Positions 26,114 through 34,787 of a stretch of DNA of 64,000 nt are shown piece after piece; position 1 is the stretch's first letter; each line of letters opens with the position of its first letter. The DNA is taken from positions 1 to 64,000 of the forward strand of contig NZ_BNAY01000018.1 of assembly GCF_014654365.1 (NCBI RefSeq). The letters run 5' to 3'. The position numbers and the translations under genes were made by a program. This DNA comes from Amycolatopsis oliviviridis. GTDB lineage: Bacteria; Actinomycetota; Actinomycetes; Mycobacteriales; Pseudonocardiaceae. The notes under the pieces were generated by a model, which was not told where the DNA came from, did no database searches, and was given only the letters and a program-made list of their open reading frames with translations.

Positions 26114-28306
26114 CTACGGGGGTTCGGGCCGGCAGGCCAATTCCGGCGGCAGGCGGTCCCTGAGACGGCCTTGGGTGCCGTCAGGAACGCCGTCCGAAAT
26201 CCGTTGTGGCGGTATGTCGGGTGAAGAAGGTCCCGGATCGCCGTGGGCGAACCCTCTGATCAGTCCTCTATGGACACTTTCGGGATGTCCGCGTTCGCCG
26301 GCCGTCGTGCTCGGCGCCGAGCTGACCCATTGGACGAGCCGGAGCGCGGTCTTCGCCGATTCCGGGGCCAGCGTGTGTCCATTGCGGAGCACCCAGTCCC
26401 GCACCCACGAATCCACCGAGGTCGGTACGGCCTCGACCCGGTCGGCGACGTGGTCCACCTCGGTCCCGGCCGCGTCGAGGACTTCCGCGAGCTGCCGGTG
26501 AAGCGCGAGCCGGATCGCCTGCGGCATCGTCGTGTAGAAAGCCTGGCGGACGGCGGGGTGCCGGAAGCGCAGCCCGTTCCCGGTGCGCGTCAGCAGTCCG
26601 GCGTCCACGAGTTCGTCCACCAGACGCGCCACCTCGGCCGCCGGAAGCTCGAGGACCAGTGAAAGGTCGCGCTCCGGGAACTCGGGGGCGGACAGCGCCG
26701 CCCAGCGCAACGCTTCCTGGGCGCGCGCGGACAGGAACGCCAGCCGGCGTTTGATCACCTGCGCGGCGGATACCGGCAGCACGGGCCGGTCTTCGCCGTC
26801 CGGTTCGGTGAGTGCGCCGTGGGCCCGCCACGCGTCGACGAGGTCGGTGAGGATCCGGGGGTTTCCCGCCGCTGTCCTGGCGAAAGCGACGACCGCGGGC
26901 TCCGGTGAAGGTCCGGCGAGGACGGTCAGGAGGTCGGCCGCCTCGTCGTCGCGCAGGTCCTGCAGCCTGAGGATTTCCCCGGCCTGGTCGCGCAGTTCGC
27001 CGAGAGCCGCGTCCGCGGTGAGCGGACGATGCGAGCCGATGAGCAGCAACGGTGACCGAGCGGTCAGGTGGACCAGCTCCCGCCAGACCGACAGGCCCGC
27101 CGAATCGATCCACTGTAGATCGTCGGCGAAGAGGATCAACGGCGCCTGCGCGCAGAGTTCTCGTACCAGCCCGATGATCGATTCGGCGTCGGCCGCGGAA
27201 TTCCGGTCACGGGGGACCTTCAGAGCGCGCGCGAGCGCCGCCCGGCGAGGATCGGTCGCGGTGAGCCGGACCCCCAGGCATTCGAGGACGAGGCGAAAGG
27301 GCGCCTCCGGGCTGAATTCGTCGGCGACGCCGATCCCCACCGCGCAGCGCGCCCCGGCGAGGGCTTCCGCCGCGAGCGCGGACTTGCCGACACCCGCCGC
27401 GCCCTCGATCCACAGCACACCACCGCGGCCTTGCTCGACCCCGGTGATCGCGGACCGGAGCCGGGAAAGTTCGGCGGCCCGGCCGACGAACTCCGTCGCG
27501 CGCAGGCGTGCCGGCCCCGAGGCGTCACCCGTCTCCAGCGGCCACAGCGCCGGGTCGTCCGACCGGATCTGGTCGTAGCGGGTGGTGAGGGCGGATCCCG
27601 GCTCGGTGCCGAGCTGCTCGATGGTGATCGCCCGTACTGATTCGAAGACCTCCAGCGCCTCCTCGCGGCGGCCGCTCCGGTAGAGCGAGAGCAACAGAAG
27701 GTCCTGCAGATGTTCGCGCATCGGGTGCCGCGAGGCGACGTCACACAATTCGGTGGCGACCTGTGCGTGCTCACCGAGATCCAGCAGCGCTCGCGCGCGT
27801 TGCTCGACGGCGTCGAGCCGAAGTTCCTTGAACCGCTCGCGTTGCGCTGCCGCGAACGGGCCGGGAAGTTCCGCCAGCGGCTCCCCGCGATACAGGGCGA
27901 GGGCTTCGTCGAGCGCGGCGATCGTCCCGGCGGGATCGCCGTCCCGGTAGCGGCGGCGAGCTTCTTCGCGCAGGGTTTCGAAGCGGACCATGTCGATGGC
28001 CTCGCCTGGAACGCGAAGGAGATAACCCGTCGCGCTCGACTCGAGGACCGGGGGAGTGCCGGGATCGGTTTCCTGGGCCGCGAAGACCTTCCGAAGCGCG
28101 GACACGTAGGTGTAGATACTTCCGTTCGCGCTCGCCGGCGGATGCTCACCCCAGACCGCGTCGATCAACTCCGATCGCGTGACGACCTGATTGGCGCGCA
28201 ACGCGAGAACGGCGAGGACCGTGCGGCGATGGGCCGGCCCCAGGAGGATCTCTTCGTCGTCGTGCCAGACCCGGACCTGGCCGAAGAGAGCGAAGCGAAA
28301 TCGCAT
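26114..28306 (-). CDS. SARP/AfsR-type regulator with AAA ATPase, 730 aa
   Basis: An OmpR-like winged helix opens the protein (about residues 1-95: LFGQVRVWHDD, VTRSELIDAVWGEHPP, YTYVSALRKVF). The bacterial transcriptional activation domain (about 100-245) follows, ending EQLGTEPGSAL. Next is an AAA domain with FVGRAAELSRL, Walker A GAAGVGKSA and Walker B ILFADDLQWID. It lacks the TPR region of full-length AfsR and ends in a short Pro-rich tail. Such proteins activate secondary metabolism or developmental genes. AAGGAGG lies 6 nt before the ATG. The gene stands alone and convergent to the NarL-like pair. The 670-bp upstream gap contains repeated CCGATACCGG sequences that could be operators. 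No biosynthetic cluster lies directly beside it. Confidence 0.92.
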   Translation of the reverse strand: MRFRFALFGQVRVWHDDEEILLGPAHRRTVLAVLALRANQVVTRSELIDAVWGEHPPASANGSIYTYVSALRKVFAAQETDPGTPPVLESSATGYLLRVPGEAIDMVRFETLREEARRRYRDGDPAGTIAALDEALALYRGEPLAELPGPFAAAQRERFKELRLDAVEQRARALLDLGEHAQVATELCDVASRHPMREHLQDLLLLSLYRSGRREEALEVFESVRAITIEQLGTEPGSALTTRYDQIRSDDPALWPLETGDASGPARLRATEFVGRAAELSRLRSAITGVEQGRGGVLWIEGAAGVGKSALAAEALAGARCAVGIGVADEFSPEAPFRLVLECLGVRLTATDPRRAALARALKVPRDRNSAADAESIIGLVRELCAQAPLILFADDLQWIDSAGLSVWRELVHLTARSPLLLIGSHRPLTADAALGELRDQAGEILRLQDLRDDEAADLLTVLAGPSPEPAVVAFARTAAGNPRILTDLVDAWRAHGALTEPDGEDRPVLPVSAAQVIKRRLAFLSARAQEALRWAALSAPEFPERDLSLVLELPAAEVARLVDELVDAGLLTRTGNGLRFRHPAVRQAFYTTMPQAIRLALHRQLAEVLDAAGTEVDHVADRVEAVPTSVDSWVRDWVLRNGHTLAPESAKTALRLVQWVSSAPSTTAGERGHPESVHRGLIRGFAHGDPGPSSPDIPPQRISDGVPDGTQGRLRDRLPPELACRPEPP

Positions 28307-28656
28307 GACGGCCTCCTTGACGCTCGGGGTATTGGTCCGGGAACGGTGGACGACTATCGAACTGACCGGCCTTCAAAGCGACTTTTCCACCCCGTCGAGG
28401 CCGGTGTCGAGCGCGGCGCGGGCCCTTCGGGGAACTCTGCGGTTCATCCACAGGGGTGTGCCGTTCGGGAGCCGTCCGGAGGGCGAAGAGAGGCCGGCGA
28501 GCAAGCTCTCAACGGCTCGCCAATATGTCTTTGAACTGGGGTTTTGTGTGTCGATACCGGGTCGTGGCGACGGGTTTCGCACTATGACCGACCGTGGCTG
28601 TCAAGTCACTGCCGAGGGCTGTCGCGGGGGCCAGGTAGCGCGACAAGCGCACTGGC

Positions 28657-28688
28657 CCGGTATCGGTGAGCCGATTCGCCGATACCGG
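28657..28688. promoter_or_regulatory. Inverted repeat CCGGTATCGG-N12-CCGATACCGG
   Basis: Ten-bp arms at 28657-28666 and 28679-28688 are spaced 22 bp apart, two helical turns. A further half-site, CGATACCGG, occurs at 28552-28560. It is a candidate operator for the SARP gene or the divergent gene. Confidence 0.45.
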
Positions 28689-28924
28689 AAATCGGAAACC
28701 GCCGAAGCGGGTGTACGACATTTCTCATCGGACAGGAAAAAATGGACCCATTCCATTTTCTGTTCCAGTGCGCGGGAATTCGGTCGCGGTCACCTGGGTA
28801 CATGGCGTGCACAGGTCGTCGCGCGGCGAAGAAACCTTTTGAGGTCAAGGGGTGAAGCTCCGCGCGGGGGTGGCTTCGGTGCGGAAGGGCAGAGTCGTCC
28901 GTCATTTGTCTTGTGATCAGGTCG

Positions 28925-28959
28925 ATTCCACTGAACGGCGGTAGTGTCGACAGTGGAAT
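28925..28959. promoter_or_regulatory. Inverted repeat ATTCCACTG-N17-CAGTGGAAT
   Basis: Perfect 9-bp arms at 28925-28933 and 28951-28959 end 17 nt before the ATG of the 121-aa gene. It would overlap the transcription or translation start, so it is a candidate repressor site. Confidence 0.5.
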
Positions 28960-28976
28960 ATGACAGGATCGTCGGG

Positions 28977-29342
28977 ATGTCCGAGCCGCCGAGAAGGGGG
29001 GATGTCGTGGTGTTCGAGGATGACCGCCGGAGTCACGCAGAACCGGGGGAGAGGACGACCTGTCCGCCCCCCGATGCCCGGGAAGACGTCTTCCGCCCGC
29101 AGCTGGAACTGGCGAGTCACTTCGACGAGTACGTCGACCAGCTGGCCGGCCTGGTGATCGTCCAGCCCCGGGGCGAGGTCCGGGACTCCTACATCGACAT
29201 CCTGGTCGGTCTGAGCAACGCCGCCGAGGCGTTCCGGCGGTCCGAGGCGGGTGACGCGCAGGAGGCGGCCGAACGGCTCCGGTCCGCTGTGGACCTGCTC
29301 AGCCGGGCGCGGACGGACGGATTCGTGCTCGTCCACGCCTGA
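28977..29342 (+). CDS. Hypothetical protein, 121 aa
   Basis: I do not recognise a family. The ATG at 28977 has AGGA 8 nt upstream; an in-frame GTG at 28944 would lie inside the inverted repeat and is less likely. The N-terminal 45 residues are charged and probably disordered (MSEPPRRGDVVVFEDDRR). The rest is predicted helical, with a heptad-like pattern (LASHFDEYVDQLAGLV, then SNAAEAFRRSEAGDAQEA), so it could be a small coiled-coil or four-helix protein. There is no signal peptide. It is convergent with the cold-shock gene, 43 bp away. Confidence 0.6.
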   Translation: MSEPPRRGDVVVFEDDRRSHAEPGERTTCPPPDAREDVFRPQLELASHFDEYVDQLAGLVIVQPRGEVRDSYIDILVGLSNAAEAFRRSEAGDAQEAAERLRSAVDLLSRARTDGFVLVHA

Positions 29343-29385
29343 CCGCCCTTTCGGGCGAAGTCCTTGACCGAAAAGACCTCTTCCT

Positions 29386-29802
29386 TCAGGCCTCCACCCA
29401 GCCGTGCTTGTGCGCCAGGTGGACGAGCTGACGCCGGATCAGCGTGATCTGCTCGCCGGTGACACTCGGCGCGGCACCGATGAGCGACTCGGTGACCTCG
29501 TCGAGGAATTCCTTGACCGTCAGGACGTCGCACATGCCGTCGTCCTGGGTGCTCGCCGCCGCACTCCGGCGCGCGAGGTCGCCGGCCCCGCCTTCCGGGG
29601 ACTCGACGAGGTCCACACGCGACGCTTTCAAGCCGCGTTCGCTCTCCAGCACGTCGAACTTCACCGAGACGCCCGGCCCCAGCAACCGTTTGTCGAAGGT
29701 GAGCGCGTTGACGTGGACGAACACATCCTCGCCACCGTTCTCGGGCGCGGCGAAACCATATCCGCGGATCTCGTCGAAACTGACGATTTTTCCTTCGGGC
29801 AC
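29386..29802 (-). CDS. Cold-shock domain protein with C-terminal extension, 138 aa
   Basis: Residues 1-66 form a cold-shock (OB-fold) domain: GKIVSFDEIRGYGFAAPENG with an RNP1-like RGYGF and an RNP2-like VFVHV. This predicts single-stranded nucleic acid binding in the cytoplasm. Classical CspA proteins end at about 67 residues. Here a ~70-residue helical extension follows (EFLDEVTESLIG, then LIRRQLVHLAHKHGW), a form common in actinobacteria and of unknown role. The GTG start has GGAGG upstream. The next gene on the strand starts 531 bp upstream with another gene between, so co-transcription with the membrane protein at 29882 is possible (79-bp gap). Confidence 0.88.
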   Translation of the reverse strand: MPEGKIVSFDEIRGYGFAAPENGGEDVFVHVNALTFDKRLLGPGVSVKFDVLESERGLKASRVDLVESPEGGAGDLARRSAAASTQDDGMCDVLTVKEFLDEVTESLIGAAPSVTGEQITLIRRQLVHLAHKHGWVEA

Positions 29803-29881
29803 GACGGAAATCCTCCGGCTGTTCGATGGGTGTCCAGGGGTGCTCGGGCAGGCCGCGGGGGCTGGTCCTGGCGCCGGGTGA

Positions 29882-30334
29882 TCAGAAGCCGCGTTCGCCG
29901 CCGTCGGACGTCTCGGTCTTGCGGGCGAGCAGGATCGGCAGGGTGTACTCCGGTTTCGGCTGCTGATCCGACCGGTTCTTCCTGGCGCCGCGATCGAGGA
30001 TCAGCAGGAGTGTGCCGCAGATGATGCAGACCAGTTCGGTACCCGTCGCGCAGTACTCGGCGAAGGTGCTGAAGTGGTCTCGTTGAGCGAAGACGCCGAC
30101 GGTTTCCGCGATGGCGTACGAACCGAGGGTGGCCACGCCGAAATCGACGGCCAGCCAGGTCATGAGCCGATGGCGCCACGCCAGGAGTCCGATGGCGATG
30201 AGCGGACCGGATATCGCGTTGAGGAGGAACAGGGGAGCGAGGAAACCCAGTCCTTCGATGGTCCAGAGATAGAAGTGGACACCGGAGGAACCCAGCAGGC
30301 CAATCACGACGGCGATGCGCAAAGCTGCTTTCAT
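29882..30334 (-). CDS. Small integral membrane protein, 150 aa
   Basis: The ATG at 30334 is used (GAAGGAG 8 nt upstream), although the frame stays open to 30556. Four hydrophobic segments are visible: about residues 4-24 (ALRIAVVIGLLGSSGVHFYL), 28-48, 56-76 and 93-112 (ELVCIICGTLLLIL). A cytoplasmic Arg/Lys-rich tail follows. I cannot assign a function; the pattern resembles four-helix DoxX-like or unknown actinobacterial membrane proteins. It lies upstream of the cold-shock gene on the same strand and is divergent from the LuxR gene at 30713. Confidence 0.75.
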   Translation of the reverse strand: MKAALRIAVVIGLLGSSGVHFYLWTIEGLGFLAPLFLLNAISGPLIAIGLLAWRHRLMTWLAVDFGVATLGSYAIAETVGVFAQRDHFSTFAEYCATGTELVCIICGTLLLILDRGARKNRSDQQPKPEYTLPILLARKTETSDGGERGF

Positions 30335-30712
30335 CGTGAACTCCTTCGATCCCTCTGCTCCTTCGCTTCTTACCACGGAGCCCGCTCGTCGTCCGGAACT
30401 CGTTGCGCCGAGTGGGACGATCGCCGGTCGTGGACGTGGGAAGGCGCCCTGCACTTGAGACATGTTTCGACCGCATTCTGGCACTTCGCCAATGTCCGAT
30501 GGCTCTTTGCTGCTGCCGCTGCCAGATCTGGTGAGCACAACTGCCTTTTCTGACACGGGTTTTCCGGATGTCCCCTCCTGGCCGGGCGCCGTCTTGGCGA
30601 TGTAATTTCGGGTGAAACCCTTGCCCCGAACCGCGCGCGTGATGGATCGCCCTCATCGTCGGAGATACGCTGGCTTGTCTTGTGTTCTTGGACGGAAACG
30701 CCAGAGGTGACC
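30335..30712. other. 378-bp divergent promoter region, no gene seen
   Basis: The region lies between the membrane protein gene (minus) and the LuxR gene (plus). It is slightly AT-richer. Open frames here lack codon bias and no strong hairpin was found. Confidence 0.45.
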
Positions 30713-32092
30713 ATGGTTCGGCGCGGTAACGGCCAGCTCCGGACAAGGGAGCGAGCCGACACACCAAGCGGTGGCTTGGATCTTCGTGGCGTCGAGGGGT
30801 TGTGCACCTCGGAAGTCGAGGCGCGGCTGGACGTGGTCACCCCCGGATTGACCGCCAGCGTGCCCTGGCTGATGGCCGGGCAGGACACCGGGCCCGCCCC
30901 GGCCGTGCCCGCCGGGCTGTGCGCCTCGGCCAAGTCGGCCAGAGAAATGACGCGAGGCAAGGACGTCGGCCTCGCCGTCGCGTGGGCCGAGGAGGCGCTG
31001 GACGAGGCTCCGTGCCGTCACGACCCGCTGTGCGTGTGGCGTGCCCTCGTGACACTGGTGAGCGCCGGTGAACTGGTGACCGTGGACGAACAGTGCGCCC
31101 GGCTGGTTGAGGACGTCGAGCCGGGGCCGTTCACCCGGGCGCAACGCCGCAGCATGATGCTCCGCGCTCGCGCGAGAGTGGCCCGGCATACCGGCGATCT
31201 GCCGGGCGCGCGCCGGATCCTCGGCGAGCTGATCGAGTCGGACGTGAGCCAGAACGTCCGGCTGCTCGGCGTGTCCTGGCTGGTCGACGTCCTGCTCGAA
31301 GAAGGGGCGATCGACGAAGCGGTGGACCTGATGGCCGAGAGCGGCCTCGAGCGGGCGGCGCAGCAGTGGCTGATGTGCCGCCCGATGCTGTTGTCGGCCC
31401 GGGCGGCGGTCCGGCTGGCCACAGGCGACGCGGACACCGGCTTCCAGGACTTCCTGCAGGCCGAGCGCCTGTTCGAGGGGCAACGGATGTCGAACCGCGC
31501 CATGCTGCTGTGCCCGACGCAGATCTCCCTGGCCGCCAAGGCCGCGCGGCGGGACGAACTCGCCGCCCGGATCGCCGGTCAGGTGCTGCTCAGGGCTCGT
31601 GGCTGGGGTGAGCCGAGGGTGCTGGGCATGGCGTTGAGCACGCTGGCGACGGTCGAAGACGGACCGGACGCCTGTGCGCAGCTCACCGAGGCGGCCGAGC
31701 TGCTCGAAGTCGGCGGCGCCCGCAGCGAACTGATCACCGTCAATCAGGAGCTCGCCCGGCGCTTGGCGGCCCGCGACGACGTCGCGGGGGCACGCTGGCG
31801 GATCGGCCGAGCCGTGGGAATCGCGAAGGAGATCGGAGCGCACGGCAGGGCACAGAACCTGCGCGCCGAGTTCGGCGGCATGACCGACTCGGTGCGGTTG
31901 ACCAAACAGGAGAGCAGGGTGGCCTCGCTGGCGAGAGGTGGCCACTCGAACGAACAGATCGCCGGAAAACTCGGTCTTTCACTGAGAGGCATCGAGTTCC
32001 ATCTGTCCAATGTGTACCGGAAACTGGGCGTGCGGGGAAGGAGGGGGCTCCGCGACGCGCTCGGTGAAGAAGTGGCCGGTCGGCAGATGTGA
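30713..32092 (+). CDS. LuxR-type transcriptional regulator (459 aa)
   Basis: The ATG at 30713 has AGAGGTG upstream; a TTG 33 nt earlier is less likely. The C-terminal LuxR HTH (about 390-450) reads LTKQESRVASLARGGHSNEQ and RGIEFHLSNVYRKLGV. The rest is helical, Ala/Leu-rich and lacks Walker motifs. It is the paralogue of the regulator at 4767: both have a CVWRA segment after a paired APC, and matching HTH residues. It is followed after 27 bp by a second LuxR gene, which is itself the paralogue of the gene at 6211. The gene pair therefore mirrors the pair near giant 1, but in the opposite order. Confidence 0.87.
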   Translation: MVRRGNGQLRTRERADTPSGGLDLRGVEGLCTSEVEARLDVVTPGLTASVPWLMAGQDTGPAPAVPAGLCASAKSAREMTRGKDVGLAVAWAEEALDEAPCRHDPLCVWRALVTLVSAGELVTVDEQCARLVEDVEPGPFTRAQRRSMMLRARARVARHTGDLPGARRILGELIESDVSQNVRLLGVSWLVDVLLEEGAIDEAVDLMAESGLERAAQQWLMCRPMLLSARAAVRLATGDADTGFQDFLQAERLFEGQRMSNRAMLLCPTQISLAAKAARRDELAARIAGQVLLRARGWGEPRVLGMALSTLATVEDGPDACAQLTEAAELLEVGGARSELITVNQELARRLAARDDVAGARWRIGRAVGIAKEIGAHGRAQNLRAEFGGMTDSVRLTKQESRVASLARGGHSNEQIAGKLGLSLRGIEFHLSNVYRKLGVRGRRGLRDALGEEVAGRQM

Positions 32093-32119
32093 CGGTGCAG
32101 GGTGAGGCGAGAGGACGAA

Positions 32120-33388
32120 ATGTTCGAAGAAGCCGGATCGAAAGAGCCGGTGGCCGGTCCGGTGGATCCCGTCGGTGCCGTGCGGACCGAACTCGAGCGG
32201 CTGGTGGCCGACGGCCGGTGGTATCTCGCGGGGCACTTGGTGCGGATGCTGTCTGCCCAACACTCACTGTCACGTCCCGTCACCGGCTACGCTCAGTTGG
32301 TGCACATCGCCGGGGCACGCTTCCTTGCCGGGCTCGAGCAGGACGAGTCACGGCACGCTGGGCGCGAGTCCAAAGAGGTGCTCCGGGTGGTGCAAGCCCT
32401 CAATCGCGGCCGCCAGCGGGGTGAGGTGGTGCGGCTGGCTCGGGCGCCGCTGACCTCGGAGGATCTTCCGGGGCTGGCGAGGATCTGGGTCGGTGTGCTC
32501 GCCCTCGCGTACGCGGGGAATCTGGCCGACGCACGTGCCCTGCTGAGGCTGGCCGAGGACACCCGCGGCGAGCACGGCGCCACGGTGACACGGTCGGGTC
32601 TCGCGTTGCTGCGGGCGAGGGTGGTGTCGTGGGGAGCGGGGCGGGAAGCCGCCTCGGAAGCGATGAAGGAGATCCTGACGCGCGGGATCCCGGCGGAGCT
32701 CCGCAGCCTCGCCGTCGCGTGGACGGTGTCCGCGTCGGTGGCGGCGGGCGAATTCTCGCGGGCACGGGCTCTCCTGCGTGAACACGACTTCGACGGTCCG
32801 CTGACCGATGTCGCCGACGAAGCGGAACTCCTCTTCGCCCGCGGCGGACTGCATCTCGCCACGGGTAAGCACGAACTCGGTTACGACGACTACAAGGCCT
32901 GCGGACGTCTGCTGCTCAGCCGCTCCGTGCACAACCCGGCGGTGCTGCCTTGGCGCGCCCACGCGGCGCTCTGCTCGCACGTGCTGCAGCGGCCCGTGCT
33001 GGCCGCCTCCCTCGCCTCCGCGAGTGTCATCGCGGCGCGCCGTTGGGGCGCGAGGGAAACTCTCGCCATCTCGTTGTACGCCTCCTCGACCATCGCCGCG
33101 GATCCCGACGGCGCGCCGCGCCGTGACGAGCACGGGGATTTCGCCGGCGTCGTGCTCCGGCCGGAGTTCACCGCGGTACTGAACGATCTGTGCAGCGCCA
33201 CCGAGCACGCGCCGTTGACCGACCCGGAGCGTGAGGTGACCGAATTGGCTCGCGCCGGACTGCGCAACAAGGAGATCGCCGAACGGCTGTCCGTGTCGAC
33301 GAGAACGGTGGAGGCCCGGCTGTCCAAGGTGTATCGCAAACTGGGCGTCACGGGCAGGGACGGGTTGCGCGGCATCTTCACCCTGTGA
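32120..33388 (+). CDS. LuxR-type transcriptional regulator (422 aa)
   Basis: The ATG at 32120 with GAGAGGA upstream is preferred; a GTG at 32102 is in frame. The C-terminal HTH reads LTDPEREVTELARAGLRNKE and RTVEARLSKVYRKLGV. The N-terminal part is a helical repeat region with the ACGRLLLSRSVHNPAVLPWR block shared with the regulator at 6211. It starts 27 bp after the previous LuxR gene, so the two are very likely co-transcribed. A long 3+3 iterated inverted repeat begins in its last codons and separates it from the convergent acyl-CoA dehydrogenase gene. Confidence 0.87.
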   Translation: MFEEAGSKEPVAGPVDPVGAVRTELERLVADGRWYLAGHLVRMLSAQHSLSRPVTGYAQLVHIAGARFLAGLEQDESRHAGRESKEVLRVVQALNRGRQRGEVVRLARAPLTSEDLPGLARIWVGVLALAYAGNLADARALLRLAEDTRGEHGATVTRSGLALLRARVVSWGAGREAASEAMKEILTRGIPAELRSLAVAWTVSASVAAGEFSRARALLREHDFDGPLTDVADEAELLFARGGLHLATGKHELGYDDYKACGRLLLSRSVHNPAVLPWRAHAALCSHVLQRPVLAASLASASVIAARRWGARETLAISLYASSTIAADPDGAPRRDEHGDFAGVVLRPEFTAVLNDLCSATEHAPLTDPEREVTELARAGLRNKEIAERLSVSTRTVEARLSKVYRKLGVTGRDGLRGIFTL

Positions 33389-33508
33389 TCAGACGGACGA
33401 CGCGTGTGATCAGACGGACGACACACGTGACTGGATGGACGACACACGCGATGTCCATCTGATCACGTGTGTCGTCCGTTCAATCACGTGTGCCGTCCCC
33501 CTGATTAC
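33385..33508. repeat. Iterated inverted repeat: three direct plus three inverted 17-bp units at 21-bp period
   Basis: Direct units of GTGATCAGACGGACGAC type start at 33385, 33406 and 33427. Inverted, degenerate units occupy 33450-33466, 33471-33487 and 33492-33508. Four-nt spacers give a strict 21-bp period. The whole can fold as an imperfect 59-bp stem with a 6-nt loop. It lies between convergent stop codons (33388 and 33522) and probably terminates both transcripts. Confidence 0.8.
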
Positions 33509-33521
33509 AGGCGTCGCGGGG

Positions 33522-34787
33522 TCACCGGAGGTGGGCGGCGCCGATCAGCGCCAGCAGGTCGTTCTCCCCGTCGGCGACCTTGAACGATTTCGCGTCGCGG
33601 AGCAGCTTTTCGGGATAGAAGACCTCCCCGCCGGGGAGTTCGACACCGTCGAGGCGGGTCGCTCGCGCGCCGCAGAGCTGGATCGCGAGGTCGCACACCT
33701 CGAAGGCGGTGTCGGTGGTGAACACCTTGCTGGCCGCGGAATGCGCGATCGAACCGAGGTCGCCGGCGTCAGCCTGCCCGTAGTTGTGGGCGTAGACCGC
33801 CCGGTTGAGAGCGCGGGCGGCTTCGAGCCGGGTGAACATCCGGAACAGGCGCAGCTGGACGGACTGGTGCTCGCGCAAGGGCTTGCCGCCTTGGACACGA
33901 TGCCCGGTGTAGCTCAGCGCGCCTTCGTAGGCGGCCCGGCCCGTGCCGAACGCCAAGAGCGCCATCGAGACACTGGCCAGCGCGTGCGTCGCGTGCATGG
34001 CGATCGGGTAGGCGTTCTCACCGATCAGCAGATACTCCTTGGGCAAGCGGACGTCGGTGAAGGAAAAGCCACCCTGGTTGAGGGCTCGGAGTCCGAGTTT
34101 CTCCAGTGGCGCTGTCCGGGTGACGCCCTCGTGGTCCAGGGGGACGACGAAGATGCCGCCCTTGGCGAGGCTGTCGCCGTCGAGTGTGCAGCAGACCAGG
34201 GCGTGGGACGCGGTCACCGCGCAGCTGATCCAGTCCGCTTTGGTCCCGTTCAGCACCCACTCGTCACCGTCGAGGTGTGCCCTGGTGTCCCCGCCGCCGA
34301 CGGTCAGGGACGGGGTGTGCGCCGCCATCATGTCGGAGCCGTGATTCGGGTCGGTGATCGCGAAACAACTGGACCACGACGGCTGTTCCCCGGTGTAGTA
34401 GGGGCGGCTCAGCTCGTCCACGAGCCGAGGGCTGCCGAAGTTGTAGACGAACTGGAAGACCAGCGGGGCGATGAACAGGCTGGTGGCCAGCCCGGCGTCC
34501 CCGGTGGCCAATTCCTCCAGGACGAGGAATTCCTCGAACCGGGTCAGGCCGAGCCCGCCGAACTCGGCCGGGGCGGTCAGGGTGAGGAAGCCCGCCTTGC
34601 GGGCCTCCGCCATGAACTCGAAGTACGGCGAGCCGGTCGCGACCGCTTCGGCCGCGGTCATCCGGTCCAGCCGGTGGCCGATCGGGGCCGCGTACTCCCG
34701 CGCGAACACCCGGGCACGGTCACGCCACTCCTTGGCGTGCTCGCTGATCGTCAGGTCGAGTTCGGTGTACGGATCCCGTCCGGTCAT
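33522..34787 (-). CDS. Acyl-CoA dehydrogenase, 421 aa
   Basis: The length and motif order are those of the flavin-dependent acyl-CoA dehydrogenase family: an N-terminal helical domain, the FAD-region signature CFAITDPNHGSD, the beta domain ending GFSFTDVRLP, and a C-terminal helical domain with GTGRAAYEGALSYTGHRVQG. At the place of the usual C-terminal YEG[TS] with its catalytic Glu, the sequence reads VADGEND, so the base is Asp or is shifted. The ATG at 34787 overlaps the HAD stop by 4 bp. As the last gene of the operon it may oxidise a prenyl-derived or other acyl thioester made by the upstream enzymes (inference). Confidence 0.88.
   Translation of the reverse strand: MTGRDPYTELDLTISEHAKEWRDRARVFAREYAAPIGHRLDRMTAAEAVATGSPYFEFMAEARKAGFLTLTAPAEFGGLGLTRFEEFLVLEELATGDAGLATSLFIAPLVFQFVYNFGSPRLVDELSRPYYTGEQPSWSSCFAITDPNHGSDMMAAHTPSLTVGGGDTRAHLDGDEWVLNGTKADWISCAVTASHALVCCTLDGDSLAKGGIFVVPLDHEGVTRTAPLEKLGLRALNQGGFSFTDVRLPKEYLLIGENAYPIAMHATHALASVSMALLAFGTGRAAYEGALSYTGHRVQGGKPLREHQSVQLRLFRMFTRLEAARALNRAVYAHNYGQADAGDLGSIAHSAASKVFTTDTAFEVCDLAIQLCGARATRLDGVELPGGEVFYPEKLLRDAKSFKVADGENDLLALIGAAHLR

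Larger units (their letters stand above)
28307..28976. other. 670-bp divergent intergenic region with inverted repeats, no gene seen
   Basis: This is the promoter region between the SARP gene and the gene at 28977. Its GC is lower than in the flanking genes. It contains the CCGGTATCGG/CCGATACCGG repeats and an ATTCCACTG inverted repeat, listed separately. Open frames crossing it have poor codon bias. Confidence 0.55.

Noticed and set aside
33385..33508. Regularly spaced repeats as a CRISPR array
   Set aside because: The spacers are 4 nt and half of the units are inverted; there are no cas genes.
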